64,000 nucleotides of DNA, taken from the NCBI GenBank assembly GCA_900541235.1, contig UQIW01000009.1:23935-87934 (forward strand). Reading direction: 5' to 3'. Position 1 is the first letter of the stretch, and each line of letters starts with the position of its first letter. Below the pieces are notes generated by a model that did no database searches, was not told where the DNA came from, and worked only from the letters and a program-made list of their open reading frames with translations. Below, piece by piece: positions 37,611 to 46,297 of this stretch. The position numbers were made by a program, and so were the translations under genes. Source of the DNA: an uncultured Collinsella sp. (GTDB lineage Bacteria > Actinomycetota > Coriobacteriia > Coriobacteriales > Coriobacteriaceae).

Positions 37611-38078
37611 ATGAACAGTGCAAGCGCCAAGCGTATCGACATCATCTCGGACACCCACGGCTATCTTTCGCCTGCGCTCCTGGATGAGCTTGAGGGCGCA
37701 GACCTGATTATCCACGCCGGCGACCTCACGTCAGAGATGGACTACGAGCACCTATGCACCATCGCCCCCGTGCGGGCCGTACTGGGCAACAACGATTACT
37801 ACCGCGACTACGGCCCCGATGTAGACCGTCTTGCGCTCTTTACCTACGAAGGCCTTAAATTCGCCGTAGCCCACTACCGCGAAGACCTTCCGGTGGGATC
37901 CGTAGACGTAGCCATCAACGGCCACACCCACGTAACCAAAGAAGCCCAAGTGGGCCGTTGCTTAGTCCTCAACCCGGGCAGCGCCAGCTACCCCAGAGGC
38001 ACCCGAGGCCCCACCATGGCCAGAATGCTAGTAAAAGACGGCAAGATCCTAAGCACTAAGTTTATTGACCTAGAGTAA
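37611..38078 (+). CDS. MJ0936/YfcE-family phosphodiesterase
   Basis: A 155-residue calcineurin-like phosphoesterase. Metal-binding motifs in order: ISDTHG (about 13-18), HAGDL (about 38-42), LGNND (about 61-65) and NGHTHV (about 101-106). The family hydrolyses phosphodiesters in vitro; the physiological substrate is generally unknown. ATG 37611 has GGAAGGGATCC before it. A terminator follows within ten bases. Confidence 0.88.
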   Translation: MNSASAKRIDIISDTHGYLSPALLDELEGADLIIHAGDLTSEMDYEHLCTIAPVRAVLGNNDYYRDYGPDVDRLALFTYEGLKFAVAHYREDLPVGSVDVAINGHTHVTKEAQVGRCLVLNPGSASYPRGTRGPTMARMLVKDGKILSTKFIDLE

Positions 38079-38087
38079 TCACAACAA

Positions 38088-38118
38088 AAACGGGGGATGC
38101 AGATGCGTCCCCCCGTTT
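38088..38118 (+). terminator. intrinsic terminator of the phosphodiesterase gene
   Basis: AAACGGGGG (38088-38096) pairs with CCCCCGTTT (38110-38118), then CCATTT. Ten bases after the stop codon. The remaining 370 bases up to the tRNA gene hold a long inverted repeat and the tRNA promoter. Confidence 0.7.
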
Positions 38119-38237
38119 CCATTTGAGCCAAAGGCGGAAGTTCAACAAGATCCATCAGACCAACCCCGCCGCGGAGAACGGGGCCGCCGAGCCGCGAAGC
38201 GGCGAGCAACAACAACGGCTCGAACAAAGTGACGGCA

Positions 38238-38382
38238 GGGAGGGTCTCCGGGGCCGGCTGGCGCGGGTTAAGTTTGTCGCGAGTTCCGCACGCAAAGGAA
38301 AGCACTTAATGTGCTTTCCGTCTTGCGCAGGACTGTAGAGCAGCAAACTTAACCCGCGCCAGCCGGCCCCGGAGACCCTCCC
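38238..38382. repeat. 39-bp perfect inverted repeat with an inner hairpin, before tRNA-Asp
   Basis: Arms 38238-38276 and 38344-38382 are perfectly complementary over 39 bp; the 67-base middle holds a second palindrome, GGAAAGCAC-TTAAT-GTGCTTTCC (38297-38319). A poly-T/poly-A stretch (GAAAAATTTTTTCAAAAAA) follows the right arm. Nothing codes here. Confidence 0.85.
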
Positions 38383-38414
38383 GGAGGGACCGAAAAATTT
38401 TTTCAAAAAAGTTG

Positions 38415-38444
38415 TTGCGCGGCGGACAGACTTCTGTGTATACT
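38415..38444 (+). promoter_or_regulatory. promoter of tRNA-Asp
   Basis: TTGCGC (38415-38420), 18 bases, TATACT (38439-38444). Predicted start about 38451, 40 bases before the mature tRNA. Confidence 0.6.
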
Positions 38445-38490
38445 AATCCCCGCAGCGCACGCGAGCGGAAACAAACGCGAACGACTGCCT

Positions 38491-38568
<78 letters not shown>

Positions 38569-38579
38569 ACGCAATTAAA

Positions 38580-38604
38580 GCCACGTCTTCGGACGTGGCT
38601 TTTT
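38580..38604 (+). terminator. intrinsic terminator of tRNA-Asp
   Basis: Perfect 8-bp stem GCCACGTC-TTCG-GACGTGGC then TTTTT, 12 bases after the tRNA. Confidence 0.9.
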
Positions 38605-38927
38605 GCGTTTGATGCACTTTGTTTCGATAGAACGATCGCCCTGGTGCATCTTCGCCCAGAATCCCCGCGCCTTCGGGAACGCAAGTAAAATCTAATAAGT
38701 ATATCTGTCTGAACAACAGCTTTGTTGCGCAACACCTGTTCTACGAGACAGGGGGTTAGGTTATACTAAATTGCACTGTGCGCCGCATCTGATGCATTTC
38801 GCTCCAAGCGCGGCACTCAGTGGATATCCGATTTACCATTTGGATGTCCTGGCGGTCATTTAGCGTCTCGACACAAGCTCGGCCCCGGAGCTCGTTCGAG
38901 CTGTTCGTATTCCTTGAAAGGGGAAAA
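38605..38927 (+). promoter_or_regulatory. intergenic region with the promoter of the Rrf2-type gene
   Basis: TATACT at 38762-38767 with TTCTAC 17 bases before (38739-38744) is the best promoter, giving a ~155-base leader. GTTGCGCAAC (about 38724-38733) is a palindrome just upstream, and GATGCAC/GTGCATC near 38611-38650 forms a hairpin. Rrf2 proteins often regulate themselves, so the palindrome is a possible operator. No gene is supported here. Confidence 0.45.
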
Positions 38928-39413
38928 ATGGACATATCGAGGAAGACTGATTACGCCCTTCGCATGCTGGCGATGCTTGCCGAGGATCCGGAGCGTTTGC
39001 TTTCTGTTCGCACCGCTACCGAAGAGGTCAATGTCCCGTATTCGTTTGCCCGCTCGATTCAGCACGGTTTGGTCCAGGCCGGTATTGTGGAGAGCCTGCG
39101 TGGCGTCCACGGTGGCATGCGTCTCAAGGTCAGTCCGGACGACGTCACTATCCGCCAGGTCGTCGAGGCCGTTCAGGGTCCTATGGTTATGAACGATTGC
39201 ACCGCGCCCGATGGTGACTGTGCGCGCATGGGCGCGTGCTGCTATCATCCCCTGTGGGCCGGAGCCCAGGCGTTGATGCGCGACTACCTCGATTCCGTTT
39301 CGCTCGGCGACATCGTCGCTCACCGCCAGTTCCCGGCCGTCGATCCCAAGTTCGCCGACCGCGAAGCGTTTCCCGAGTACGCCACCTGCGCGTGCGCTTA
39401 CCGGGAGGAATAG
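38928..39413 (+). CDS. Rrf2-family transcription regulator
   Basis: A 161-residue winged-helix regulator. MDISRKTDYALRMLAMLAEDP is the canonical N-terminus, with the DNA-recognition part around VNVPYSFARSIQHGLVQAGIVES and the wing GVHGGMRL. The cysteines NDCTAPDGDCARMGACCYH (about 87-105) match the spacing region where Rrf2 proteins such as IscR and NsrR bind an iron-sulfur cluster, so it may sense iron-sulfur status, nitric oxide or oxygen. GAAAGGGGAAAA precedes ATG 38928. It lies 21 bases before the MutY-like gene. Confidence 0.88.
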   Translation: MDISRKTDYALRMLAMLAEDPERLLSVRTATEEVNVPYSFARSIQHGLVQAGIVESLRGVHGGMRLKVSPDDVTIRQVVEAVQGPMVMNDCTAPDGDCARMGACCYHPLWAGAQALMRDYLDSVSLGDIVAHRQFPAVDPKFADREAFPEYATCACAYREE

Positions 39414-39434
39414 CGCCGCATAAGGAGCATAGCC

Positions 39435-40340
39435 ATGATTCAGGACCCCTTTCGTTCGATGATTCGTTCGGAAGGGGTCCTGCGTTATCGCGACCTTCCG
39501 TGGCGCCGCACACGCGATCCGTACATCATTTGGCTTTCTGAGGTCATGCTGCAGCAAACGCAGGTGCCGCGTGTGGAGGCGCGCATGCCGGTGTGGCTCG
39601 ATCGTTTTCCGACTGTGCAGGCGCTTGCCCAGGCCGCGCCTTCCGATGTTTTGGACGCTTGGCAGGGCATGGGCTACAACCGACGCGCTCTGGCGCTTCA
39701 TGGGGCCGCTCAGCGCGTTGTAGAGGACTGGGACGGGGAGTTTCCGCGTGAGACGCGTGACTTGGTCGCTCTGCCCGGCATTGGCCCGGCAACGGCGCAG
39801 GGCATCCGTTCGTTTGCGTTTGATCTTCCAGGCGTGTATCTAGAGACCAATGTGCGCACGGTCTTTTTGCATCATTTCTTTCCCGATGTGCCGGCCGTTC
39901 CCGATCGCGAGCTGGTGCCGCTGATTCAAGCCGCCTGTCCGGCGGCCCCTGGTGCGGCGGCGGATGAGATTGCGCCCTTTGCCGTGCCTCAAGACGATGC
40001 CGACACGCCGCGCGCATGGTATTACGCGTTGCTGGATTACGGCGCGTATCTTAAAAAGACGCTGCCCAATCCGTCCAGGCGGTCGGCGGGCTATAGTCGT
40101 CAGTCCAAGTTTGAGGGCTCGCGTCGCCAAAAGCGCGCCCACATTGTGCGCATGCTGCTGGCGGCGCGCGATGGACAACCGGCAGGTATTACGCTCGATG
40201 AAGCCGTTGCAGGCGTTAACGAGATGGAGACGGCAGCCGGCCGAGAGCCGGTCGAGCGCGAGCTGGTCGCAAGCATTCTTGCCGATCTGGAGCGCGAGGG
40301 CTTTTGCGGCTCCGAGGGCGATCGTTGGCTGAGTGTGTAG
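39435..40340 (+). CDS. MutY-like adenine glycosylase lacking the iron-sulfur motif
   Basis: A 301-residue HhH-GPD DNA glycosylase. SEVMLQQTQVPRVE carries the MutY catalytic Glu, and LVALPGIGPATAQGIRSFA is the helix-hairpin-helix. Two departures: where MutY has an Asp (LDGNV), this protein has LETNVRTVFL; and after the glycosylase core there is no C-X6-C-X2-C-X5-C cluster motif but DYGAYLKKTLPNPSRRSAGYS. The MutT-like C-terminal domain that reads 8-oxoG is also missing. I believe a clade with the ETN motif and no cluster exists in several bacteria, so this is probably a subfamily and not a decayed gene; its substrate may differ from A:8-oxoG. Confidence 0.75.
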   Translation: MIQDPFRSMIRSEGVLRYRDLPWRRTRDPYIIWLSEVMLQQTQVPRVEARMPVWLDRFPTVQALAQAAPSDVLDAWQGMGYNRRALALHGAAQRVVEDWDGEFPRETRDLVALPGIGPATAQGIRSFAFDLPGVYLETNVRTVFLHHFFPDVPAVPDRELVPLIQAACPAAPGAAADEIAPFAVPQDDADTPRAWYYALLDYGAYLKKTLPNPSRRSAGYSRQSKFEGSRRQKRAHIVRMLLAARDGQPAGITLDEAVAGVNEMETAAGREPVERELVASILADLEREGFCGSEGDRWLSV

Positions 40341-40454
40341 CTCACTCGAATCTGAAGAACGGGATTGTAAGGTTTAAATTCGCGGCTTGAGGGCATCATA
40401 AAGACGAGGCCGCTCGAAGCCTACGGGCGGCATGCGTTGAAGGGAAGTACACCT

Positions 40455-40994
40455 ATGGATTTTGAGAATTCCCAAACCAAGAAGAACCTCGAGACCGCTT
40501 TTGCCGGTGAGTCCCAGGCACACACCAAGTATCGCTACTATGCATCCAAGGCCAAAAAGGACGGCTACGTTCAGATCTCGAATATTTTTGCCGAGACGGC
40601 GGGCAACGAGTCCGAGCACGCCAAGCTGTGGTTTAAGTATCTGCACGACGGCGCCGTTCCGGGCACTCTGGACAACCTGCGCGACGCCGCCGCGGGCGAG
40701 AACTACGAGTGGACCACGATGTACGACGAGTTCGCCAAGACCGCCGAGGAGGAGGGCTTTGCCGAGATCGCCGAGAAGTTCCGTGGTGTCGCCGCCGTCG
40801 AGAAGGCCCACGAGGAGCGCTACAACAAACTCGTCGAGCGCATCGAGTCGGGCGAGGTGTTTGAGCGTGAGGGCGTGAAGGTATGGAAGTGCCTGAACTG
40901 CGGGCACCTGCACGTTGGTGCCGAGGCGCCTGAGGTGTGCCCGGTGTGTAACCACCCGAAGGCGTACTTTGAGGAGCAGGTGGTGAACTACTAG
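40455..40994 (+). CDS. rbr: rubrerythrin
   Basis: A 179-residue oxidative-stress protein that reduces hydrogen peroxide in anaerobes. The ferritin-like domain has the diiron ligands in AFAGESQAHTKYRYYA, AGNESEHAKLW, and AAVEKAHEERY; the C-terminal rubredoxin-like domain has CLNCGHLHVG and PEVCPVCNHPKAY (two CXXC). ATG 40455 follows AAGGGAAGTACACCT. A long inverted repeat begins 22 bases after the stop. Confidence 0.97.
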   Translation: MDFENSQTKKNLETAFAGESQAHTKYRYYASKAKKDGYVQISNIFAETAGNESEHAKLWFKYLHDGAVPGTLDNLRDAAAGENYEWTTMYDEFAKTAEEEGFAEIAEKFRGVAAVEKAHEERYNKLVERIESGEVFEREGVKVWKCLNCGHLHVGAEAPEVCPVCNHPKAYFEEQVVNY

Positions 40995-41015
40995 CGCGTG
41001 GCGCTGGCATGAGCT

Positions 41016-41178
41016 GGGCCGGGAGGGCGGGATTACCTTCCCTCCCCGCTCACGGCTCCGCAGGGTCGCGTTGAGGGAAGGTAATCCCGCCCTCCCGGCC
41101 CGCTTTGGGTCGTCGCGTGCTCGCTACAGAAAAGCTGATTAGAAGTTTGTGTGCCGCCCCTTTTGGGCGGCACGTTTT
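41016..41178. repeat. 163-bp inverted-repeat module, copy 1, with terminator
   Basis: Perfect 29-bp arms 41016-41044 and 41073-41101 around a loop containing CGCTCACGGCTCCGCAGGG. Then a flank (CTACAGAAAAGCTGATTAG) and a terminator GTGCCGCCC (41151-41159) with GGGCGGCAC (41165-41173) then GTTTT. A second copy of the same layout and length is at 41974-42136. The rest of the gap to 41323 holds the next promoter (GGTACACT near 41269). Confidence 0.85.
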
Positions 41179-41323
41179 GTATAGGGATTGGGTTGCGGCC
41201 ATTTGGTTGATGGTTCGGTTATTTGGTTGACGGGGCTTGCTCCGGGTTGGGGCGGCGCCGTTGTTTAGGGGGTACACTGGGTGGCGACTTTTAGTTTATC
41301 TACTACCTGATGGGGTGTTTTTT

Positions 41324-41956
41324 ATGGGCAAGAAGTCTCGGGCTCGGGTTGCTGCGGCGGGAACTCGCAAGGATCCTGGTCGTCGGGTTGCCGAGGGTAA
41401 AAAGGCCGATCGTGCCGAGAAGGACAAGAAAGTCGGCGCGCATGCTCATCCTGAGTGGGCGCCTCATTTGAATTCGGCTAGTGAGGATTTGACTGCCAAG
41501 TTGTTTACTCTGGTCGAGGTAATTTTGGGCGTGGTGCCCCTTGTGGTTATCGGTTTGTTCTTGGCTTCGAAGGACGCCACGAGTGTCGATAAACTCACCG
41601 ATGTCTTTTCTCAGGAGCCCTCGATGGTGGTTACGTTTATTTCTGCGTGCTTGCAGCCGTTTGTGGCGTACATGCTGTATATGGTCTACCGCAAATACTG
41701 CGAGGGCGATGCTGGTTTTGTTGCCGGCAACCTGATCGGTCTTTTGTGCTCCGAGATCCTACTGCTCAATATCCCGGGCGTCATCGGTATGGGCATCTTG
41801 CTGTGGCGTGTTTGGCGCAACGTCGCCCCGCACTTTGAGAGTTGGCTGTTTGAGCGCCGCGTAATGGGCGTGCTGGCAGACATCGCCGGGTCGCTCGTGA
41901 TTCTCGTCTTGGCATTTATGTGCGCCACCGCCGCCCGCGGTCTCGCGGGCATGTAG
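41324..41956 (+). CDS. hypothetical membrane protein with a basic N-terminus
   Basis: A 210-residue protein: residues 1-55 are Lys/Arg/Ala-rich and probably cytoplasmic, then about four membrane helices (around 70-90, 105-128, 138-158, 180-205). No family was recognised. ATG 41324 follows a weak site. It lies between the two copies of the 163-bp repeat module. Confidence 0.55.
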   Translation: MGKKSRARVAAAGTRKDPGRRVAEGKKADRAEKDKKVGAHAHPEWAPHLNSASEDLTAKLFTLVEVILGVVPLVVIGLFLASKDATSVDKLTDVFSQEPSMVVTFISACLQPFVAYMLYMVYRKYCEGDAGFVAGNLIGLLCSEILLLNIPGVIGMGILLWRVWRNVAPHFESWLFERRVMGVLADIAGSLVILVLAFMCATAARGLAGM

Positions 41957-41973
41957 TCTGTTCTCACCGACCA

Positions 41974-42136
41974 CGGGGCGCAGGGCGGGGAAACCTTCCC
42001 CTCTCGCTCACGGCTTCGCAGGGTCGCGCGAGGCAAAGGTTTCCCCGCCCTGCGCCCCGGCGTTGAGTCGCCGCATGCTCGTTACAGAAAAGCTGATAAT
42101 AAGTTTGTGTGCCGCCCCTTTGGGGCGGCACTTTTT
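41974..42136. repeat. 163-bp inverted-repeat module, copy 2, with terminator
   Basis: Perfect 24-bp arms 41974-41997 and 42036-42059. The loop (CGCTCACGGCTTCGCAGGG) and 3' flank (TTACAGAAAAGCTGATAATA) match copy 1 at 41016; the arms are related but differ at several bases, each difference matched on the opposite arm. Terminator GTGCCGCCCC (42109-42118) with GGGGCGGCAC (42122-42131), then TTTTT. The remaining 250 bases to the next gene show no coding sequence. Confidence 0.85.
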
Positions 42137-42389
42137 GTGTGGGGTCCCGGTCTCCACAATTTTCGTCAAGCTATTGGTTAGATTTTGGTCAGTTGGCGTA
42201 AGGGTGGAAGGCCAAAAGATTGTTGGCGAAAAAAGCTCAGAGAAAGTGCTGGTAGGGGAGTTGTTGAGCTTTTCGACAGCTTTTGAGCAGAAGAAACTTT
42301 GTGGCTATTGCCGGCGATTGCGTTGTCGCGGTCATGGCGGTGCGGGATGCTGGTCGTAAGCGTCGAATGCTCCGATTTTGGAGGCCAGC

Positions 42390-42824
42390 ATGGATCTGTT
42401 TCTTGAGACTCCGCAGCAACAAGCCGAGCGCATGTTGCGCCAACAGCAACGGCTTATAGAGATGCAAATGCAAGGGGTTGCCAACCAGGCGCCCGTGCAA
42501 AATGTCGTGCCCGCTGCTGTACCTGCAGCTGTGCCCGGGTGTAAATCGGCGCCAGAGGCCTATTCCGTACAGCAAGATTCATATGCGCAGGAGCTCGCGT
42601 TCGACAAGCGTCGTGCGCGTCGTCGCCGCGTGGGCCAGCGCTTGCGCATATTGGCGATGATCGTGCTCATCCCGTTAGGGCTTGCGGCCATCTTTCTGGC
42701 GTCGTATGCCCTCACGTGCATCCTCAACGGCGCATCGCCCAACGAGGTGCTCCAACATCTGTCAGCCCTCGGCCAGCGCCTAGGCGATGTCATAACAACA
42801 ATCCGCGCCGGCTGGGAGAGTTAG
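42390..42824 (+). CDS. small single-helix membrane protein of unknown function
   Basis: A 144-residue protein: Gln-rich N-terminal half (ETPQQQAERMLRQQQRLIEMQMQ), basic stretch FDKRRARRRRVGQRLR, one membrane helix (about 90-112, ILAMIVLIPLGLAAIFLASYALT) and a short amphipathic tail. ATG 42390 follows TTTTGGAGG. Possible coiled-coil N-terminus. Function unknown; the RmuC gene follows after 124 bases. Confidence 0.55.
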   Translation: MDLFLETPQQQAERMLRQQQRLIEMQMQGVANQAPVQNVVPAAVPAAVPGCKSAPEAYSVQQDSYAQELAFDKRRARRRRVGQRLRILAMIVLIPLGLAAIFLASYALTCILNGASPNEVLQHLSALGQRLGDVITTIRAGWES

Positions 42825-42948
42825 CGTTTTAGCGTCCGCGGCTCTAAGAGAAATTTGTCTGCAAGGCAGTGAGTGATCCGTGTGTGTGACGGGGTAAGAT
42901 TGATCGCGATTTTGATTGGTGCTCGATTGGGTTTGTTGGGCGGAGTTT

Positions 42949-44304
42949 ATGTCTGCTATTGATATTGTGCTTGTTGTGATCGCCTTGGTGGCGGTGGGGG
43001 TTGCTGTGGCTTGCGCCCTCCAGCTCAAGAGCCTGCGTGCCGAGTTGCGGGAGCGTGGCGACAGTAGCGCGGAAACGCTGGCAGCACTCGAGCAGGCCAA
43101 CAACGCGCTCGATGCCCTGAACGTCGCGCTGGCCGAAACCCGCCGCACGGCCAATGCCATCGCGCAGCAGCAGACGACCGATGCGGCCGTGGAGCAGCAA
43201 CGTTACCTGACCATCGCACGCGAGTTCTCGCAGGCTGGTGACCGGATGGATGACCTGCGCCGCGAGACGGCCCAACAGCTCGGCGCCAACCGCGAGGGCA
43301 TCGAGCATCGCCTGGACAAGGTGCGCGAGACGGTCGATGCTCAGCTGGGCGCCATCCGCAAGGACAACAACGTGCAGCTCGATCAAATGCGTGCGACGGT
43401 GGACGAGAAACTCTCCCGCACGCTCAACGACCGCCTGTCGGCATCGTTTAAGCAGGTGAGCGACCAGCTCGAGGCCGTGTACAAGGGCCTGGGCGACATG
43501 CAGTCCATCGCCACCGGCGTGGGCGACCTTAAGCGCGTGCTGGGCAACGTGAAGGCGCGTGGCATTTTGGGCGAGGTACAGCTGGGTGCAATTCTGGCGG
43601 ACATCCTTACACCCGACCAGTATCTGGAAAACGTCGCCACCAAGCCCGGCGCCTCGGAGCGCGTTGAGTTTGCCGTCAAGCTGCCGGTGGACGAGGGCGA
43701 CCCCGTGCTGCTGCCGATTGACTCCAAGTTTCCGGGCGACGCGTACGAGCACTTGCTCGACGCGCAGGAGTCGGGCGATGCTGAGACCGTGGCGGCTGCG
43801 CGCAAGACGCTCGACACCATGGTCAAGCGCGAGGCCAAGGACATCTGCGAAAAGTACCTGAGTGTGCCGGCAACGACCAACTTTGGCATCATGTTCGTGC
43901 CGTTTGAAGGACTGTACGCCGAGGTCGTCAGCCGCCCCGGGCTTATCGAGACCCTGGGCCGCGACTATCACGTCAACGTTGCCGGCCCTAGCACCATGGC
44001 GGCCATTCTCAACAGCCTACAGATGAGTTACCAAACGTTTAAGCTGCAAAAACGCACCGACGATGTACTGCGCGTGCTCTCCGCTGTCAAGGCCGAGCTG
44101 CCGCGCTATCAAAAGGCGCTGCGCCGCGCCCAGCAGCAAATCGAGACCGCGGGCAAAACGGTCGAGGGCATCATCACCACGCGCACCAACGTTATGGAGC
44201 GCAAGCTCAAGGACATCGACGCGCCGGAAGACGCCGACCAAGCCGATGAGATCTTGGGACTCACGCTCGCGGGCCTTTCCACAGACCAAGAAGACGAGGA
44301 CTAA
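42949..44304 (+). CDS. rmuC: DNA recombination protein RmuC
   Basis: A 451-residue protein with an N-terminal membrane helix (about 3-22), a long coiled coil (about 25-190) and the RmuC core: KRVLGNVKARGILGEVQLGAIL, LPIDSKFPGDAYEHLLDA (nuclease-like Asp and Lys), FVPFEGLYAEVV and AGPSTMAAILNSLQMSY. RmuC limits inversions and rearrangements at short inverted repeats in E. coli; that could matter here given the many inverted repeats around it. ATG 42949 fits; the GTG/ATG upstream lacks a site. Confidence 0.92.
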   Translation: MSAIDIVLVVIALVAVGVAVACALQLKSLRAELRERGDSSAETLAALEQANNALDALNVALAETRRTANAIAQQQTTDAAVEQQRYLTIAREFSQAGDRMDDLRRETAQQLGANREGIEHRLDKVRETVDAQLGAIRKDNNVQLDQMRATVDEKLSRTLNDRLSASFKQVSDQLEAVYKGLGDMQSIATGVGDLKRVLGNVKARGILGEVQLGAILADILTPDQYLENVATKPGASERVEFAVKLPVDEGDPVLLPIDSKFPGDAYEHLLDAQESGDAETVAAARKTLDTMVKREAKDICEKYLSVPATTNFGIMFVPFEGLYAEVVSRPGLIETLGRDYHVNVAGPSTMAAILNSLQMSYQTFKLQKRTDDVLRVLSAVKAELPRYQKALRRAQQQIETAGKTVEGIITTRTNVMERKLKDIDAPEDADQADEILGLTLAGLSTDQEDED

Positions 44305-44313
44305 TTGCAACAA

Positions 44314-44356
44314 GGCAGCGGGGCACCGGCGCAAACGCGGGCACCCCGCTGCCTTT
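44314..44356 (+). terminator. intrinsic terminator of rmuC
   Basis: GGCAGCGGGG (44314-44323) pairs perfectly with CCCCGCTGCC (44344-44353), followed by TTT. The loop is 20 bases. A promoter-like TTGCCT (44368) lies downstream for the ABC exporter. Confidence 0.7.
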
Positions 44357-44431
44357 CACATCGCGCTTGCCTGAAGTGCGCTTTAGTGTGCAACAATGGC
44401 GTTTCGCCCTATCAGACGCGAAAGGAAGCCC

Positions 44432-46234
44432 ATGTCTCAGAGAAACACCAGTCCGCTGAAACGCTCCACCGTGCGCCGCACGCTGCAGCGGTTTTGGGGT
44501 GTCACGCGCACGCAGCCGCTGATCGTCTTTCTCTCGGTGTTCTCGTCGGCGGGCTACATCTTTTTGCTGACGTTTGCCAATACCTATGTGATGGCCCTCA
44601 TTGTCGACCGCGTTCAAGCCGGTCCCGTGGCGGGTGACCAGGTGTTTGAGGTCTTCGGCCCCTATATCCTGGCGCTCGTACTCGTTAACCTGGTGGGTCA
44701 GATCCTCTCCAAGCTACAGGACTACACCGTCTACAAGCTCGAGATTGCGGGCAACTATTACCTGGCGCGCCTGTGCTTCGACACGCTCTCCAATCAATCC
44801 ATGACATTTCACACCAGCCGCTTTGGCGGATCGCTCGTGAGCCAGACGAGCCGTTTTATGAGCGGCTATACGGGGCTGGTCGACGTGACGGTGTATTCGC
44901 TCATCCCCACCATCACCTCGGTCATCTGCACGGTGGCGGCGCTCGCCCCGGTGGTGCCGACGTTTACCGTGATCCTGGTGTGCATCATGGCCGTCTACAT
45001 CGCGTTTGTCTGGCTTATGTACAAGCGCATCATGCCGCTTTCGGCCGCGACGTCCGCCGCGCAGAACAAGCTCTCGGGCGTGCTCTCCGACGCGGTCACG
45101 AACATCTTGGCCGTCAAGACCTGCGGGCGCGAGGACTTTGAACGTGATCTGTTCGACGCCGCTGATCGTGCCGCGCGCGATGCCGAGACGGTCTCGATGC
45201 ACGCCATGATGCAGCGCAACTTTACGACCTCGGGCCTTATCGTTATCACCATGGCCGTGGTGAGTGTGTTCGTCGCGGGCGGCAACGCGTGGTTTGGCAT
45301 CTCTGCCGGCGCGCTCGTCATGATCTTTACCTATACGTACAACCTCACCATGCGTCTGAACTACGTGAGCTCCATGATGCAGCGCATCAACCGCGCGCTG
45401 GGCGATGCGGCCGAGATGACGCGCGTGCTGGACGAGCCGTGTCTGGTGGCAGACGACGAGAACGCCCCCGAGCTCAAGGTGAGCGAGGGCGCGATTGATT
45501 TTGAGCACTTGAGCTTTGCATACCGTGATGCCGCGGCGGGCGAGAGCGTGTTCGACGACCTGACGCTCCATGTGGCGGCGGGCCAGCGCGTGGGCCTGGT
45601 GGGCAAATCGGGCTCGGGCAAGACGACACTCACCAAGCTGTTGCTGCGCCTGGACGACGTACAGGTCGGCCGCGTGCTCGTGGACGGCCAGGATGTCTCG
45701 CGCTGCACGCAGCAGAGTCTGCGCCGCCAGGTTGCCTACGTGCCGCAGGAGGCGCTGCTGTTCCATCGCTCCATTCGCGAGAATATCGCCTACGGCCGCC
45801 CCGACGCTACCGACGAGCAGATCCGCGAAGCGGCTCGCTTGGCTAATGCGACCGAGTTTATCGACCGCCTGCCCCGTGGCTTTGACACCATGGTGGGCGA
45901 GCGCGGCGTTAAGCTTTCGGGCGGTCAGCGCCAGCGTGTGGCCATCGCCCGCGCCATCCTTACCGACGCGCCGATTCTGGTGCTCGACGAGGCGACGTCT
46001 GCCCTGGACAGTGAGTCCGAGGCGCTGGTGCAGGAGGCGCTCGAGAACCTGATGCGCGGCCGCACCTCCATTGTGGTGGCGCATCGCCTGTCCACCGTGG
46101 CGGCGCTCGACCGCATCGTGGTGCTGGCGGACGGCGAGATTGTCGAGGACGGTACGCATACGCAGCTTGTCGAGGCGGGCGGCGAATACGCAAGCCTGTG
46201 GAGCCGCCAGACCGGCGCATTTTTGGAGGCTTAA
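44432..46234 (+). CDS. ABC exporter, fused membrane and ATPase domains
   Basis: A 600-residue half-transporter: six membrane helices (about 28-320) and an ATPase domain with Walker A GKSGSGKTT (about 392-400), signature KLSGGQRQRVAIARA, Walker B ILVLDEATSALD and H-loop VVAHRLST. It should work as a homodimer because no partner is adjacent. Substrate unknown (lipid, drug or peptide). ATG 44432 follows GAAAGGAAGCCC. Confidence 0.92.
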   Translation: MSQRNTSPLKRSTVRRTLQRFWGVTRTQPLIVFLSVFSSAGYIFLLTFANTYVMALIVDRVQAGPVAGDQVFEVFGPYILALVLVNLVGQILSKLQDYTVYKLEIAGNYYLARLCFDTLSNQSMTFHTSRFGGSLVSQTSRFMSGYTGLVDVTVYSLIPTITSVICTVAALAPVVPTFTVILVCIMAVYIAFVWLMYKRIMPLSAATSAAQNKLSGVLSDAVTNILAVKTCGREDFERDLFDAADRAARDAETVSMHAMMQRNFTTSGLIVITMAVVSVFVAGGNAWFGISAGALVMIFTYTYNLTMRLNYVSSMMQRINRALGDAAEMTRVLDEPCLVADDENAPELKVSEGAIDFEHLSFAYRDAAAGESVFDDLTLHVAAGQRVGLVGKSGSGKTTLTKLLLRLDDVQVGRVLVDGQDVSRCTQQSLRRQVAYVPQEALLFHRSIRENIAYGRPDATDEQIREAARLANATEFIDRLPRGFDTMVGERGVKLSGGQRQRVAIARAILTDAPILVLDEATSALDSESEALVQEALENLMRGRTSIVVAHRLSTVAALDRIVVLADGEIVEDGTHTQLVEAGGEYASLWSRQTGAFLEA

Positions 46235-46297
46235 AGCCCCCGTACGTGGGACAATCGTGCCCATAGGATTGTTATGCCGTTGAAGCGAGGAGTCGTT

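Noticed and set aside
42063..42359. 98-codon open frame downstream of the second repeat module
   Set aside because: It starts in the repeat flank, has no ribosome site and no protein-like composition.
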